Below are positions 16,069 to 25,910 of a stretch of 64,000 nucleotides of DNA, in pieces (position 1 is the stretch's first letter; the number at the start of each line of letters is the position of its first letter). The stretch lies in the NCBI GenBank assembly GCA_964418585.1, contig CAYQMG010000137.1, forward strand, positions 17,033 through 81,032, given 5' to 3'. Below the pieces are notes generated by a model that searched no databases, was not told the DNA's origin, and saw only the letters and a program-made list of their open reading frames with translations. The position numbers were made by a program, and so were the translations under genes. The stretch is from JAJRTE01 sp964418585. Lineage in GTDB: Bacteria > Myxococcota_A > UBA796 > JAJRTE01.

Positions 16069-19000
16069 GTGAAGAAATTTGGTGTGCAGCTATTGTTGTT
16101 CCTGTGGTTCCTCGGCATGAGTGTCGGGGTGATGACTGGGTGTTCTTCCGACGACGATGACGACGCGACCACCTACTACACGTCGGAGACGCCTCCCATC
16201 GAGGATGACGATGCGACGGGTGACGACGACGCGACCGGTGACGATGACACCGGAGGGGTGACCCCCACGCCGCCTGTGCGGCCGGGGCCGACGCCTTCGC
16301 CGACCCCGTTGCCGCCCACGCCGACAGCGACCGTACCTCCGGACCACGACGGGGACGGCTACTCCTTGGCCGAGGACTGTGACGACAAGAACCCCGACGT
16401 TCATCCTGGAGCCACCGAGGTGTGCGACAACGTGGACAACGACTGCGATGGTGTGGTCGATGGGGAGAATGCCCAGGACCGGCAGGAGTGGTACCCGGAT
16501 GCGGACCAGGACGGGTATGGAACGTCGACGGACGCGGTCATGGCCTGTTTCCAGCCGGAGGGGTATGCGGACAACGATCAGGACTGTGACGACACCAATG
16601 CCGGGGTGAACCCGGGGGCGGAGGAGGTTTGCGACGACGAGGACCTGGACGAGAACTGTAACGGTGTCGCCGACGATGCGGACAGCAAGGCCGACCCGGC
16701 GACCTTCAACACGTTCTATCCGGACGTGGATGACGACGGATTCGGGGACGAAAACGGGGTGCCGGTGCTCCAGTGCGACGTGCCCAAGGGATACTCGGAC
16801 AACAATCTCGACTGCAACGACGAGGATCCCAGGTTCAACCCGGACGCCCAGGAAGACGACTGCACCGATCCGAACGACTACAATTGCGACGGGACCACCG
16901 GGTATGCCGATGCGGACGGCGACGGCTATGCCGCCTGTCAGGACTGCGACGACGGAAATCCTGCGGTGAACCCCGGGGCGACCGAGGTGTGTGACCCGGA
17001 CAATGTGGACGAGAACTGCAACGACCTGGCCGACAACGACGATCCCAAGGCGGACGATACCACCAAGAGCGCTTTCTACATCGACGCGGACGGGGACGGC
17101 TACGGTGACGAGAACGGCGTGCGGCTCGTGCTCTGCGATCCTCCCGAGGGTTACGTGGACAACAATGGGGACTGCGACGACTCCGACCCGGCTTACAATC
17201 CCGGGGCCGTCGAGGACGACTGCACCGACCCGAACGACTACAACTGCGACGGCTCCATCGGCTCGGACGACCTGGACGGTGACGGTGTTCCAGCGTGTGA
17301 GGACTGCAACGACAACGATCCGGACATCAGCCCCCTTGCCACCGAGGTGTGCGACCCGGACAACGTGGACGAGAACTGCAACGGCCTCGCCGACGACGCC
17401 GACGACACCACCGACCCGCTGACCAAGACCGCGTACTACCCCGACGTGGACGGCGACGGCTATGGAGACGAGACCGATCTGGGCACGCTCTACTGCGACC
17501 CGCCTGAAAACCACGTCGCGGACAACACCGACTGCAACGACGCCGATCCGGCTTACAATCCGGGGGCTGTCGAAGATGACTGCACCGATCTCGAGGACTA
17601 CAACTGCGACGGCTTTTCAGGCGCCGCCGACCTCGACGGGGACGGCTTCCCCACCTGCAACGACTGTGACGACACCAACCCGGACATCAACCCCGGAGCC
17701 ACCGAGGTGTGCGACCCGGACAACGTGGATGAAAACTGCAACGGCACCGCGGACGACGAGGACGCCACCGTCGATGCCGCCACTCAAGCCACCTACTATC
17801 CGGACAGCGATCAGGACGGGTATGGAGACATGAACGACGCCGGTACCCTCTATTGCGACCCGCCCGAGGGTTACCTGCTGGACCACAGCGACTGCAACGA
17901 CACGGACCCGGCCTACAATCCAGCGGCGGTCGAGACCGACTGTGAGGACCCGAACGACTACAACTGCGACGGGTTCGCAGGCGCTGATGACAACGATGGG
18001 GACGGCTATCTCTCCTGTGAGGACTGCAACGACAGCGACCCGGCTATCAACCCCGGCGCCACCGAGGTGTGTGACGACGCGAATACCGACGAGGACTGCG
18101 ACGGGTTGGCGGACAACGACGACGACAGCGCCGCTCTCCGCACCAAGATTCGTGCCTACGTGGACAAGGATGGGGACGGCTACGGCGCCTCCGACGACTC
18201 CGGGATTCGCGTGTGTGACCCGCCGGAGGGCTACGCGGACAACAACGGCGACTGCGACGACGGCGACGCCGGCCGCAACCCGGGCCTGCCGGAGGTGTGC
18301 GACCCGGACAACGTGGACGAGAACTGCAACGGCGTCGCCGACAACCGCGACGACACGACCGACCCTGAATCCATGTACAGCTTCTATCCCGACGCGGACG
18401 GCGACGAATATGGTGACATGAACGCCGAACCCATCGTGCGTTGTGATGTCCTCGGGGCCTACTCCACCCTCGGCACCGACTGTGACGATGCCGACCCGGA
18501 GATCAACCCGGCGGTACAGGAGATCTGCGATGACGAGACAGACAACGACTGCGATGGGAGCACCGACTGCGACGATGGCGACTGTTCCCAGACCGCAGAG
18601 TGCATCGTGATTCCTTGCCCCTATGACGACCTCGGGTCCGCCATGGGCGAGGCTGTGGTCACCGGCTCCAACGAAGGGATGGGCGCGAACCTCAGCGGGA
18701 GTTGCCGTATCGACAGCACCGGCGAAGACGTGGCCTACAGTTGGACCGCACCGCACGACGGCACCTACACCTTCAATACCGACGGGTCGGAATACGACAC
18801 CGTCCTCTACATCCGCGACACGGACTGCGATGGGGACGAACTGGACTGTGACGACGACAGTGGTGAGGGCACACGGTCTCAGATCGTGTTGGACCTTGTC
18901 GAGGGCCAGGTGATCGTCATTGTGATCGATGCCTACAGCAGCAACTATTCCGGTACCTACCAGCTCAATATCTTCGAGGAGCTGCCACCCACGCCGACCC

Positions 19001-22000
19001 CCGTGCCTCAGTGCCCCGACTATGACCTCGGGTCCGCGGTGGGAGACGCCGTGGCCACGGGTAGTTCCGACGGGGCCGTCGACCGCTACGAACCCTCCTG
19101 TGTCTATTCCAGCGGTGGCGGCGAAATCACCTTCCGCTGGGTGGCGCCCGAGACCGGGGAGTACGTGTTCGACACCAACGGCTCCGACTACGATACCACG
19201 CTCGCCCTGTTCCGGAGCTGTGCCGACCCGGTCGAACTCGAGTGCGACGACGACGGCGGAGACGGCCTCCAGTCCAGTCTCTCCTACACCTTCTCCGCAG
19301 GGGACGAGGTCCTCATCATCCTGGACTCGAGCAGCTCGAGCGCCAGCGGCAGCTATGTGCTGAACATCAACCTCCTGGCCGCGGTGACCCCCGGCCCCAC
19401 GGCAACGCCGGTCGCCACCGCGACGCCCGCTCCCACGGCGACCCCGGCGCCCTCCTGTCCACAGTACGACCTCGGATCCGTCGTGGGTTCCGCCGTCGCC
19501 ACCGGAAGCAACCTGAACGAGGTGAGCAACTTCGATGGTAGCTGCGCTTACAGCACCGGAGGCAGGGATGTCTCCTTCGCATGGACAGCACCTGAAACCG
19601 GAACCTACACGTTCGACACCATCGGCTCTTCCTACGACACGGTCCTGATGTTGTACGACACCTGCGGAGGGACCGAACTCGCTTGTGACGACGACGGGGC
19701 CGGCTCCCTCAAGTCGGAGATCACTCGAGACTTCGTCGCTGGAGAATCCGTTATCATCGTCATCGATGGCGCCTTCTCCACTTCCTCCGGGGACTATGTG
19801 CTCAACATCTCGGGCGGCGCCGTGGTGACCCCCACGCCCAGCCCGACACCGCCGCCCACCGCCTCACCGTTCCCTTCCGTCTGTCCGGACGCCGACCTGG
19901 GGAGCGCCGTGGGACCGGCAGTGGTAGAAGGTAGCAACGTGGGAACGGGGAACGAGTTCGAGGGGTCCTGCGCCTACAGTACGGGCGGTGAGGACGTGGC
20001 CTTCACCTGGACCGCTCCAAACAGTGGTACCTATGTGTTCGACACCGTCGGGTCGGACTATGACACCGTGCTCATGATCTACTCGGAATGCGGTGGAACC
20101 GAACGTGCCTGCGACGACGACGGGGCCGGCTCCCTCAAGTCCCGTATCTCCATGGACCTGCTCGCAGGCGACATGATCCTCATTGTGATCGACGCCGCTT
20201 CTTCCTACTCGAGCGGCAACTATGTCCTCAACATCACCCCGCCCTCTCTGGAGACGCCCACGCCCACCCCGATCGGCTGTCCGGAATTCGACCTGGGTTC
20301 TGCGATCGGCCCGGCTGTAGCCATCGGGGACAACACAGGGGCCGGCGATGACTTCGAGGGTGATTGCGCCTGGGCTTTCGGAGGGGAGGACGTGACCTAC
20401 GGTTGGGTCGCCCCTGAGACCGGGACCTACACCTTCGACACCATTGGGAGCAGCTTTGACACGGTGCTCTTCCTCTATGCAGACGGCCAGTGCGGCGGGA
20501 CCGAACTCGGCTGCAACGAGGACATCGGTGGGGGTGTGTACCAGTCTTCCGTGACCGTCGACCTCGAGGCCGGAGAGTCCGTCGTCATCGTTGTGGATGG
20601 TTATTCCGGATCCACGAACGGTGAGTACGTCCTCAACATCACCCAGGAGACCACCCCCTCCACGTGCACCTCCATCTACGACATTCAGGATGTGAGCAGC
20701 CTGGCCCATCCTGCCGAGGATACTCTCCTGGACGTGTGTCCCGCCGTGGTCACCGCCGTGCTGAACAGTGGGGCCTTCTACATGCAGGCAGCGGAGGGAG
20801 GAGCCTACAGCGGGATCTTCGTCTACCAGTCGAGTTCCACCGGGATTACCCCGGAGGACCTGGCCATCGGGGATGTGGTGGAGGTCACCGGCACTTACGT
20901 TGAGTACAACGGCCTGTCCGAAATCAGTCTCACCGCGAACAAGGACAGTTCGTCTGTCACCGTGGTCGGGCAAGTGGCGCCGTTGGCCCCTGAAATCGTG
21001 GACTCCCCGGCGGACATCGGCACCACCGTGGGGGACTGCAGCAACAAGACTGCGGGACCGTTGGCCGAGGCCTATGAAAGCGTGCTCGTCGCGGTCGAAA
21101 ACGTGGTGGTCACCGACACCGACCCCTGCGGGGAAGGGTCCTACGGGATCTGGGAGGTCAGTGACTCCATGCTGGTGGACGACACGTTCGACTACCTGTA
21201 CGTCCCCAACGTTGGAGACGAGATCAACCTCCTGGCCGGTATTTCCACTTACGCCTACGGCGAGTTCAGACTGCTGCCGCGGAGCAACCGTGACATCGAT
21301 CTGGCGGCCTGGAAGAGCATCGAGTTCAAGGCCACGGTGCCCCCCAATACCCCGGCGAGCGACATGATTTATGTATCCGGCGATGTTGCAGAGTTGGGAA
21401 GCTGGGACGCTGCTGGAGTTCCGATGGAGACTGAGGACGGGGTCATCTGGACCGCCACCGTGCTCATCCCTGCGGGAGTCGAGTTCCAGTACAAGTACAC
21501 TCGAGGCACCTGGGACACGGTGGAGGGAACCGCTGATTGCGGATACATGGACAATCGGACCGGTTTGGCGAATGCCAACAAGACCATTGTGGACACCATC
21601 GCCGGATGGGAGGACTGCCCCGCGGTACAGTTGGCGTGCACACCGGATCAGGATCTGGGCGCCTCGATCGGCTACTACGTGGCAACCGGGAGCAATGCGT
21701 CCGCCACCGACGACTACAGTCCCTCCACCTGCGCGTCGGGCAGTGTGGGCGGGAAGGACGTGACGTTCAAGTGGAGCGTACCGGAAAGCGGGTGCTACTA
21801 CTTCGATACCTATGCGCCCTATTACTCGTCCAGCTACGACACCGTTCTGTACATCCTCGAGACCGATTGCTCCACGGAGATCGCCTGTGATGACGATGGA
21901 AGTTACTCCTACTGGGGTGAGTCCGAAATCGAGTCCTTCTGCCTCGACGCCGGCACCACCGTCGTCATTGTGGTGGACGCCTACTCGTCGACCGATACCG

Positions 22001-22035
22001 GAGACTATTACCTCACGATTCTCGGCCCCTATTAG
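16069..22035 (+). CDS. Giant modular lipoprotein: MopE-type repeats, PPC-like domains, CBM20-like domain
   Basis: 1988 residues from a GTG at 16069; an upstream in-frame start at 15856 would place ~70 residues before the signal. The lipobox MTGC is followed by an acidic DDDDD linker and a Pro/Thr linker. Next come twelve MopE-type putative metal-binding units, recognised by DGDGYG, DCDD/DCND and CDPDNVDENCNG-like motifs (to about residue 845). About five beta-sandwich units of the bacterial pre-peptidase C-terminal (PPC) kind follow, each with FDTxGSxYDTVL, CDDD and YVLNI. Then an OB-fold-like segment (IGDVVEVTGTY), a CBM20-like starch-binding segment (VSGDVAELGSWD), and a last PPC unit. No catalytic domain is evident. 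Probably a surface-exposed binding protein; the DxDxDG loops suggest calcium or another metal. No partner is known. Confidence 0.85.
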   Translation: MKKFGVQLLLFLWFLGMSVGVMTGCSSDDDDDATTYYTSETPPIEDDDATGDDDATGDDDTGGVTPTPPVRPGPTPSPTPLPPTPTATVPPDHDGDGYSLAEDCDDKNPDVHPGATEVCDNVDNDCDGVVDGENAQDRQEWYPDADQDGYGTSTDAVMACFQPEGYADNDQDCDDTNAGVNPGAEEVCDDEDLDENCNGVADDADSKADPATFNTFYPDVDDDGFGDENGVPVLQCDVPKGYSDNNLDCNDEDPRFNPDAQEDDCTDPNDYNCDGTTGYADADGDGYAACQDCDDGNPAVNPGATEVCDPDNVDENCNDLADNDDPKADDTTKSAFYIDADGDGYGDENGVRLVLCDPPEGYVDNNGDCDDSDPAYNPGAVEDDCTDPNDYNCDGSIGSDDLDGDGVPACEDCNDNDPDISPLATEVCDPDNVDENCNGLADDADDTTDPLTKTAYYPDVDGDGYGDETDLGTLYCDPPENHVADNTDCNDADPAYNPGAVEDDCTDLEDYNCDGFSGAADLDGDGFPTCNDCDDTNPDINPGATEVCDPDNVDENCNGTADDEDATVDAATQATYYPDSDQDGYGDMNDAGTLYCDPPEGYLLDHSDCNDTDPAYNPAAVETDCEDPNDYNCDGFAGADDNDGDGYLSCEDCNDSDPAINPGATEVCDDANTDEDCDGLADNDDDSAALRTKIRAYVDKDGDGYGASDDSGIRVCDPPEGYADNNGDCDDGDAGRNPGLPEVCDPDNVDENCNGVADNRDDTTDPESMYSFYPDADGDEYGDMNAEPIVRCDVLGAYSTLGTDCDDADPEINPAVQEICDDETDNDCDGSTDCDDGDCSQTAECIVIPCPYDDLGSAMGEAVVTGSNEGMGANLSGSCRIDSTGEDVAYSWTAPHDGTYTFNTDGSEYDTVLYIRDTDCDGDELDCDDDSGEGTRSQIVLDLVEGQVIVIVIDAYSSNYSGTYQLNIFEELPPTPTPVPQCPDYDLGSAVGDAVATGSSDGAVDRYEPSCVYSSGGGEITFRWVAPETGEYVFDTNGSDYDTTLALFRSCADPVELECDDDGGDGLQSSLSYTFSAGDEVLIILDSSSSSASGSYVLNINLLAAVTPGPTATPVATATPAPTATPAPSCPQYDLGSVVGSAVATGSNLNEVSNFDGSCAYSTGGRDVSFAWTAPETGTYTFDTIGSSYDTVLMLYDTCGGTELACDDDGAGSLKSEITRDFVAGESVIIVIDGAFSTSSGDYVLNISGGAVVTPTPSPTPPPTASPFPSVCPDADLGSAVGPAVVEGSNVGTGNEFEGSCAYSTGGEDVAFTWTAPNSGTYVFDTVGSDYDTVLMIYSECGGTERACDDDGAGSLKSRISMDLLAGDMILIVIDAASSYSSGNYVLNITPPSLETPTPTPIGCPEFDLGSAIGPAVAIGDNTGAGDDFEGDCAWAFGGEDVTYGWVAPETGTYTFDTIGSSFDTVLFLYADGQCGGTELGCNEDIGGGVYQSSVTVDLEAGESVVIVVDGYSGSTNGEYVLNITQETTPSTCTSIYDIQDVSSLAHPAEDTLLDVCPAVVTAVLNSGAFYMQAAEGGAYSGIFVYQSSSTGITPEDLAIGDVVEVTGTYVEYNGLSEISLTANKDSSSVTVVGQVAPLAPEIVDSPADIGTTVGDCSNKTAGPLAEAYESVLVAVENVVVTDTDPCGEGSYGIWEVSDSMLVDDTFDYLYVPNVGDEINLLAGISTYAYGEFRLLPRSNRDIDLAAWKSIEFKATVPPNTPASDMIYVSGDVAELGSWDAAGVPMETEDGVIWTATVLIPAGVEFQYKYTRGTWDTVEGTADCGYMDNRTGLANANKTIVDTIAGWEDCPAVQLACTPDQDLGASIGYYVATGSNASATDDYSPSTCASGSVGGKDVTFKWSVPESGCYYFDTYAPYYSSSYDTVLYILETDCSTEIACDDDGSYSYWGESEIESFCLDAGTTVVIVVDAYSSTDTGDYYLTILGPY
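16801..18240 (+). repeat. 360-bp higher-order tandem repeat, 4 copies in register
   Basis: Inside the giant lipoprotein gene two kinds of MopE unit alternate: one ends in DPNDYNCDG-like sequence, the other in DPDNVDENCNG. Equivalent DCTDP/DCEDP-type sites fall at 16858, 17218, 17578 and 17938, exactly 360 bp (120 codons) apart, with no insertion or deletion across 1440 bp although many bases differ between copies. Confidence 0.85.
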
Positions 22036-22252
22036 CCACCAGGGCGCCGACCTCTGACAGGGGTGACCACCCCGGTCTCCCCTGCCACCATCCCTTCCAG
22101 AACGTTCCCCGGGGGCGGTCGACGGACCGCGCGCCCGGGCCCTGCCTTCGAAAGCAGGCAACGCCTGTGCGGGCAGGCCCCTTTGTTCCTCCGGTTCTGC
22201 CGGGTATACTGTGCCGAGAGACTTTTCTGGCCCGACGAACGAGGAGCTACCC

Positions 22253-24796
22253 ATGGAGACCACGCTTCACCCTTCGCAGCCAGTTGTCGAACCCACCCCG
22301 TCCCGGCCGGCGTTGAAGCAACCTCGCAGCCTCACACCGCGGATTCAGCGGCTTCGGGACTACTACTTTCGGGGTGTTTCGCGGAAGTGGAACAATGAAT
22401 TCACAGCCTGGACGACAGGAACGCCCTGGGATGTCCAGTACGACGAGTTCAACTACTACATCGTGCCGGAGACCTATCCGTTTCTGCAGACATTTCGTTC
22501 TTCGTTTCGGCAGGTTGCGAGGCGGGTGGCGCTGCCTCCTGATTTCTGGAAGTGGCGTATCGTGGAGCGTCGTGCCTGGTTCATCAAGGAGGTGATGGTC
22601 CGGTATCTTCCGCACGAGATCTTGCCGGGAGACCTGCTGGCTGGAGCGCGATTCAACATTCAGGCGTCGCGATGCTTGAATCGTGCGGAAGCGCGCGAAC
22701 GGGATCGGCGGCTGTTGGGGCGGCGAGGGGCGCGTGCTCGGGTGAAGTGGTTTCACGATCACGGGTATGGGAATGCAGGTGCCACGAGTGGGCATATCAT
22801 CCCTGACTATGCTCGGGTATTGCGGGAGGGGTGGAAAGGCATTCACGCGGACCTGGAGGCCCGGTATCACGGGTTGTCTGCGCGTGAGCGGCGTTCGGAG
22901 AAGGGGGCGCAGCTTCGTGCGATGATGACGGCGGCGTTGATGCCTGGAGAACTGGCGGTTCGCTATGCATCTGAGTGTCGACGGCTTGCGGACGAGGAAT
23001 CGGATCCGGGTCGGAAGGAGGAGCTTTTGACCATGGCCGGCAACCTGGATCGAGTGCCCTGGCAGCCGGCCCGCACTTTTTGGGAGGCGGTTCAATCGTT
23101 GTGGATGACCCATTTGTTGGTGATGGCCGACGAGAACTACCCCGGGCCCGGGTTGTCGTTTGGTCGACTGGACCAGTACCTTTATCCCTACTGGAAGGCG
23201 TCCATCGAGGAGGGGATGAGCCGCTCGTTCGGCAAGGAGATCCTCGAGTGCTTCTGGGTCCACGCCAACACAGCGTATGACGCGATGATTCGGGTCGGAG
23301 CGAACCAGGGGATCACCGCGGGGTATGGCCAGCTTTTCAACATCGGCGGTCTTGGTCCAGGGGGTCGCGACATGACCAACGAACTCACCTGGGTGTTGTT
23401 GGAAGTGATCGACGAGATGAGCCCCATCCTGGAGCCCAAGCCCAACGTGCGGTTGCATCGAAAGACGCCTGAGCCGCTCCTGGACCGGGTGGTGGACATG
23501 ATCGCCGGTAGTCAGGGCGCGCCGTTTCTTCTGAACTTTGACGAGCGGTCCATGGCGGGTCTGCTGCGGGAGGCCAGGGAAGCAGGGATCGAGCATCTGA
23601 TCAACGAGTCGAACGTACACGACTACGCCTCGGTGGGATGTTTGGAGAACACGATGGTGGGGAACGACCGGTCGGGCACGGTCAACCTGAACCTGAATCT
23701 GCTCAAGGCGGTGGAACTTGCCTTGAACGACGGTCGAGACCTGTTGCCCGTCCGGGACATGGTGACCGGCAAGGTGGAGCCGATTCGGCAGGCCGGGCCG
23801 AGAACCGGAGATCCCACCACCTTCACCACGTGGGAGCAGTTCTGGGATGCCTACGTGGCCCAGACCAGATACATCGTGAAGGCGGCGGTGGACCTGTACG
23901 AATTGACCGAGGCGGTGCGGGCGCGGTTTTCGCCCACGCCGTACCTGTCCTGCCTGGTGCGAGGCTGCGCCGAGAAGGCGTTGGACGTGACTCGAGGCGG
24001 TGCCGAGATCAACTTTGCGACCATTGAGGGGGTCACATTTGCGACCACGGTGGACTCGCTTTTGGCGGTGAAGTACCTCGTGTTTGACGAGAAGCACTGT
24101 ACCATGGCGGAACTGGTCCGGGCGTTGAAGGACAACTGGGAGGGGCATGAAGTGCTCCAGGCCAAGGCTCGGTTCAAGGCCCCGAAGTATGGGCGGGACG
24201 ACGACGAGGCGGACGCGATGGCCGAGCGGGTCATGGCGCTGTGGGCCGGGGAGACGTGGAAGCACAGGACCCGGTCCACGGGCGTTCAGTTCCGTCCTGG
24301 CATGTTGAGCTGGAACTACTGGGTGGGAGATGGCTATGTACTGGCCGCGAGTCCGGATGGGAGGCCCAAGGGGCGCTTCCTGTCCAATGCCATCTGCCCT
24401 TCGAACGGTGCCGACACCGAAGGTCCGACAGCCAACGCGAACTCGGTGGGCAAGGCCCTTGGGGGGAGGGCCGTCGGCAAGCCGGGCGACTGGGAGAGTT
24501 ACCTCAACCATTTGCCCAATGGCGCCAGCCACACCATGACCTTCAATCCGTCGTTGCTTCGGGACCCGGAACATCGGGCCAAGTTCAAGGCGTTCCTGCG
24601 GGGCTATGCCGAGAACGGGGGGACCGCACTCCAGATCAACGTGCTGGACGCGGACATGCTCAGGGAGGCCCAAAGACATCCCCGCGAGTATCGTCACCTC
24701 CTCGTGCGCGTGACAGGCTACAATGCCTACTTCACCAGCATCGGGCGGGAGTTGCAGGATGAAATCATCGCTCGCGAGAGCCACAGCAAGTATTGA
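22253..24796 (+). CDS. Glycyl radical enzyme, substrate unassigned
   Basis: 847 residues from the ATG at 22253, which has GAGGAG seven bases upstream (a GTG at 22211 has none). Pyruvate-formate-lyase superfamily: active-site Cys463 with the nearby Glu465 in VGCLENTM, and the glycyl-radical motif RVTGYNAYF with Gly822 near the C-terminus. The single Cys followed by x-Glu points to the eliminase/decarboxylase branch (choline lyase, glycerol dehydratase, hydroxyphenylacetate decarboxylase and kin) rather than to PFL itself, which has two adjacent Cys. The usual Pro after that Glu is Asn here. There are no microcompartment or small-subunit genes nearby. The activase gene overlaps its 3' end by 38 nt. 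TATACT at 22204-22209 may be part of its promoter. The enzyme requires anaerobic conditions. Confidence 0.93.
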   Translation: METTLHPSQPVVEPTPSRPALKQPRSLTPRIQRLRDYYFRGVSRKWNNEFTAWTTGTPWDVQYDEFNYYIVPETYPFLQTFRSSFRQVARRVALPPDFWKWRIVERRAWFIKEVMVRYLPHEILPGDLLAGARFNIQASRCLNRAEARERDRRLLGRRGARARVKWFHDHGYGNAGATSGHIIPDYARVLREGWKGIHADLEARYHGLSARERRSEKGAQLRAMMTAALMPGELAVRYASECRRLADEESDPGRKEELLTMAGNLDRVPWQPARTFWEAVQSLWMTHLLVMADENYPGPGLSFGRLDQYLYPYWKASIEEGMSRSFGKEILECFWVHANTAYDAMIRVGANQGITAGYGQLFNIGGLGPGGRDMTNELTWVLLEVIDEMSPILEPKPNVRLHRKTPEPLLDRVVDMIAGSQGAPFLLNFDERSMAGLLREAREAGIEHLINESNVHDYASVGCLENTMVGNDRSGTVNLNLNLLKAVELALNDGRDLLPVRDMVTGKVEPIRQAGPRTGDPTTFTTWEQFWDAYVAQTRYIVKAAVDLYELTEAVRARFSPTPYLSCLVRGCAEKALDVTRGGAEINFATIEGVTFATTVDSLLAVKYLVFDEKHCTMAELVRALKDNWEGHEVLQAKARFKAPKYGRDDDEADAMAERVMALWAGETWKHRTRSTGVQFRPGMLSWNYWVGDGYVLAASPDGRPKGRFLSNAICPSNGADTEGPTANANSVGKALGGRAVGKPGDWESYLNHLPNGASHTMTFNPSLLRDPEHRAKFKAFLRGYAENGGTALQINVLDADMLREAQRHPREYRHLLVRVTGYNAYFTSIGRELQDEIIARESHSKY

Positions 24797-25823
24797 ATCG
24801 GTCGAGGTGGAGACCCTCCAGGATGACGCGCGTTCCCGGGAGGGGCTGGTGCTCAACATCCAGCGCATGTCCACCGAGGACGGCCCGGGCATACGCACCA
24901 CCGTATTCTTCAAGGGGTGTACCCTGGCGTGCTACTGGTGCCACAATCCAGAGAGTATCTCCCCTCGCCCCCAACTCCAGTGGTTCGACGTCCGGTGTAT
25001 CGGCTGCCGGACGTGCCTCGACGTGTGCCCGCAGCGCGCCCTCTCCGTTCTGGAGGACGCGGTTTCCATTCGGCGAGACCTCTGTCTGGGTTGCGGCACC
25101 TGCACCGACGCCTGCCCCTCCACCGCGCTTGAACTCCTGGGACGCCCCTGGTCAGTGGATTCACTGGTGCGCGAGGTCTCGAAGGATCGGGCCTATTTCG
25201 AGCAATCCGGAGGCGGCGTCACGGTTTCCGGTGGAGAACCGGCGGTTCAGGCCCCATTTGTGGCGCGATTCCTCGCCGCCTGTCAGGAAGCGGGGTTGCA
25301 CACAGCACTGGACACCTGCGGCATGTGCAGTCAGCGTGCACTCGATCGCCTGCTCGCGCACAGTGATCTGGTCCTGTACGATATCAAGGAGATCGACCCG
25401 GTGCGCCACCGCCGGTTCACCGGACGGAGCAACGAGCGGGTGTTGGCCAATGCGGCGCGGGTGGCGGAGTACATGGAAGGCGAAGGGCGGTCGACCGTGC
25501 TCTGGATCCGGACGCCGCTCATCCCGGGGGCCACGGCCACGGAGGAGAACATCGACGGTATTGGGAAGTTCATCGCCCGAACCTTCGGGGATCGCGTGTC
25601 ACGCTGGGAGATCTGTGCCTTCAACAACCTGTGTCGGGACAAGTACCTCCGACTCGGAGAGGCGTGGCGGTGCGTCGATCAACCGCTGCTCAGCCGGGAG
25701 GAGCTGGAACGGTTCGCAGACGTGGCCCGGGGGTCTGGTGTGGATCCGACCATCGTGGTTCCCACCGGGGCGGTTCGTCCGGACGGGGAGGGAACGCCCA
25801 ACAAGGAGAATGGGCCTGGGTAG
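24759..25823 (+). CDS. Glycyl radical enzyme activating enzyme (radical SAM)
   Basis: 354 residues from the ATG at 24759 with GGGAGTTGCAGG upstream, overlapping the end of the glycyl radical enzyme gene by 38 nt, so the two are translationally coupled. The radical-SAM cluster motif CX3CX2C is at Cys54, 58 and 61 (GCTLACYWC), here with the DGPGIRTTVFFKG lead-in typical of activases. An inserted ferredoxin-like part has two four-Cys clusters (CIGCRTCLDVC and CLGCGTCTDAC), as in the activases of non-PFL glycyl radical enzymes. The SAM-binding GGE motif appears as VSGGEP. It abstracts H from the partner's glycine through a 5'-deoxyadenosyl radical. Confidence 0.95.
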   Translation: MKSSLARATASIESVEVETLQDDARSREGLVLNIQRMSTEDGPGIRTTVFFKGCTLACYWCHNPESISPRPQLQWFDVRCIGCRTCLDVCPQRALSVLEDAVSIRRDLCLGCGTCTDACPSTALELLGRPWSVDSLVREVSKDRAYFEQSGGGVTVSGGEPAVQAPFVARFLAACQEAGLHTALDTCGMCSQRALDRLLAHSDLVLYDIKEIDPVRHRRFTGRSNERVLANAARVAEYMEGEGRSTVLWIRTPLIPGATATEENIDGIGKFIARTFGDRVSRWEICAFNNLCRDKYLRLGEAWRCVDQPLLSREELERFADVARGSGVDPTIVVPTGAVRPDGEGTPNKENGPG

Positions 25824-25910
25824 CCGGTGGCATGGGGTCCGATTTCGTCGAGCAATGGTGACGGAGCCTGGACAGAGTGCGGTTCGGGGCGTCACAGGGG
25901 GAGGAAGTCA

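Noticed and set aside
16801..18240. CRISPR-like periodic repeats
   Set aside because: The period is 360 bp, the copies are diverged and coding, and there are no short identical repeats with spacers.
19864..22263. 799-codon minus-strand open frame
   Set aside because: Antisense of the giant lipoprotein; low-sense Val/Gly/His translation, while the plus frame has clear domains.
22247..24913. 888-codon minus-strand open frame
   Set aside because: Antisense of the glycyl radical enzyme, whose active-site and radical motifs are unmistakable.
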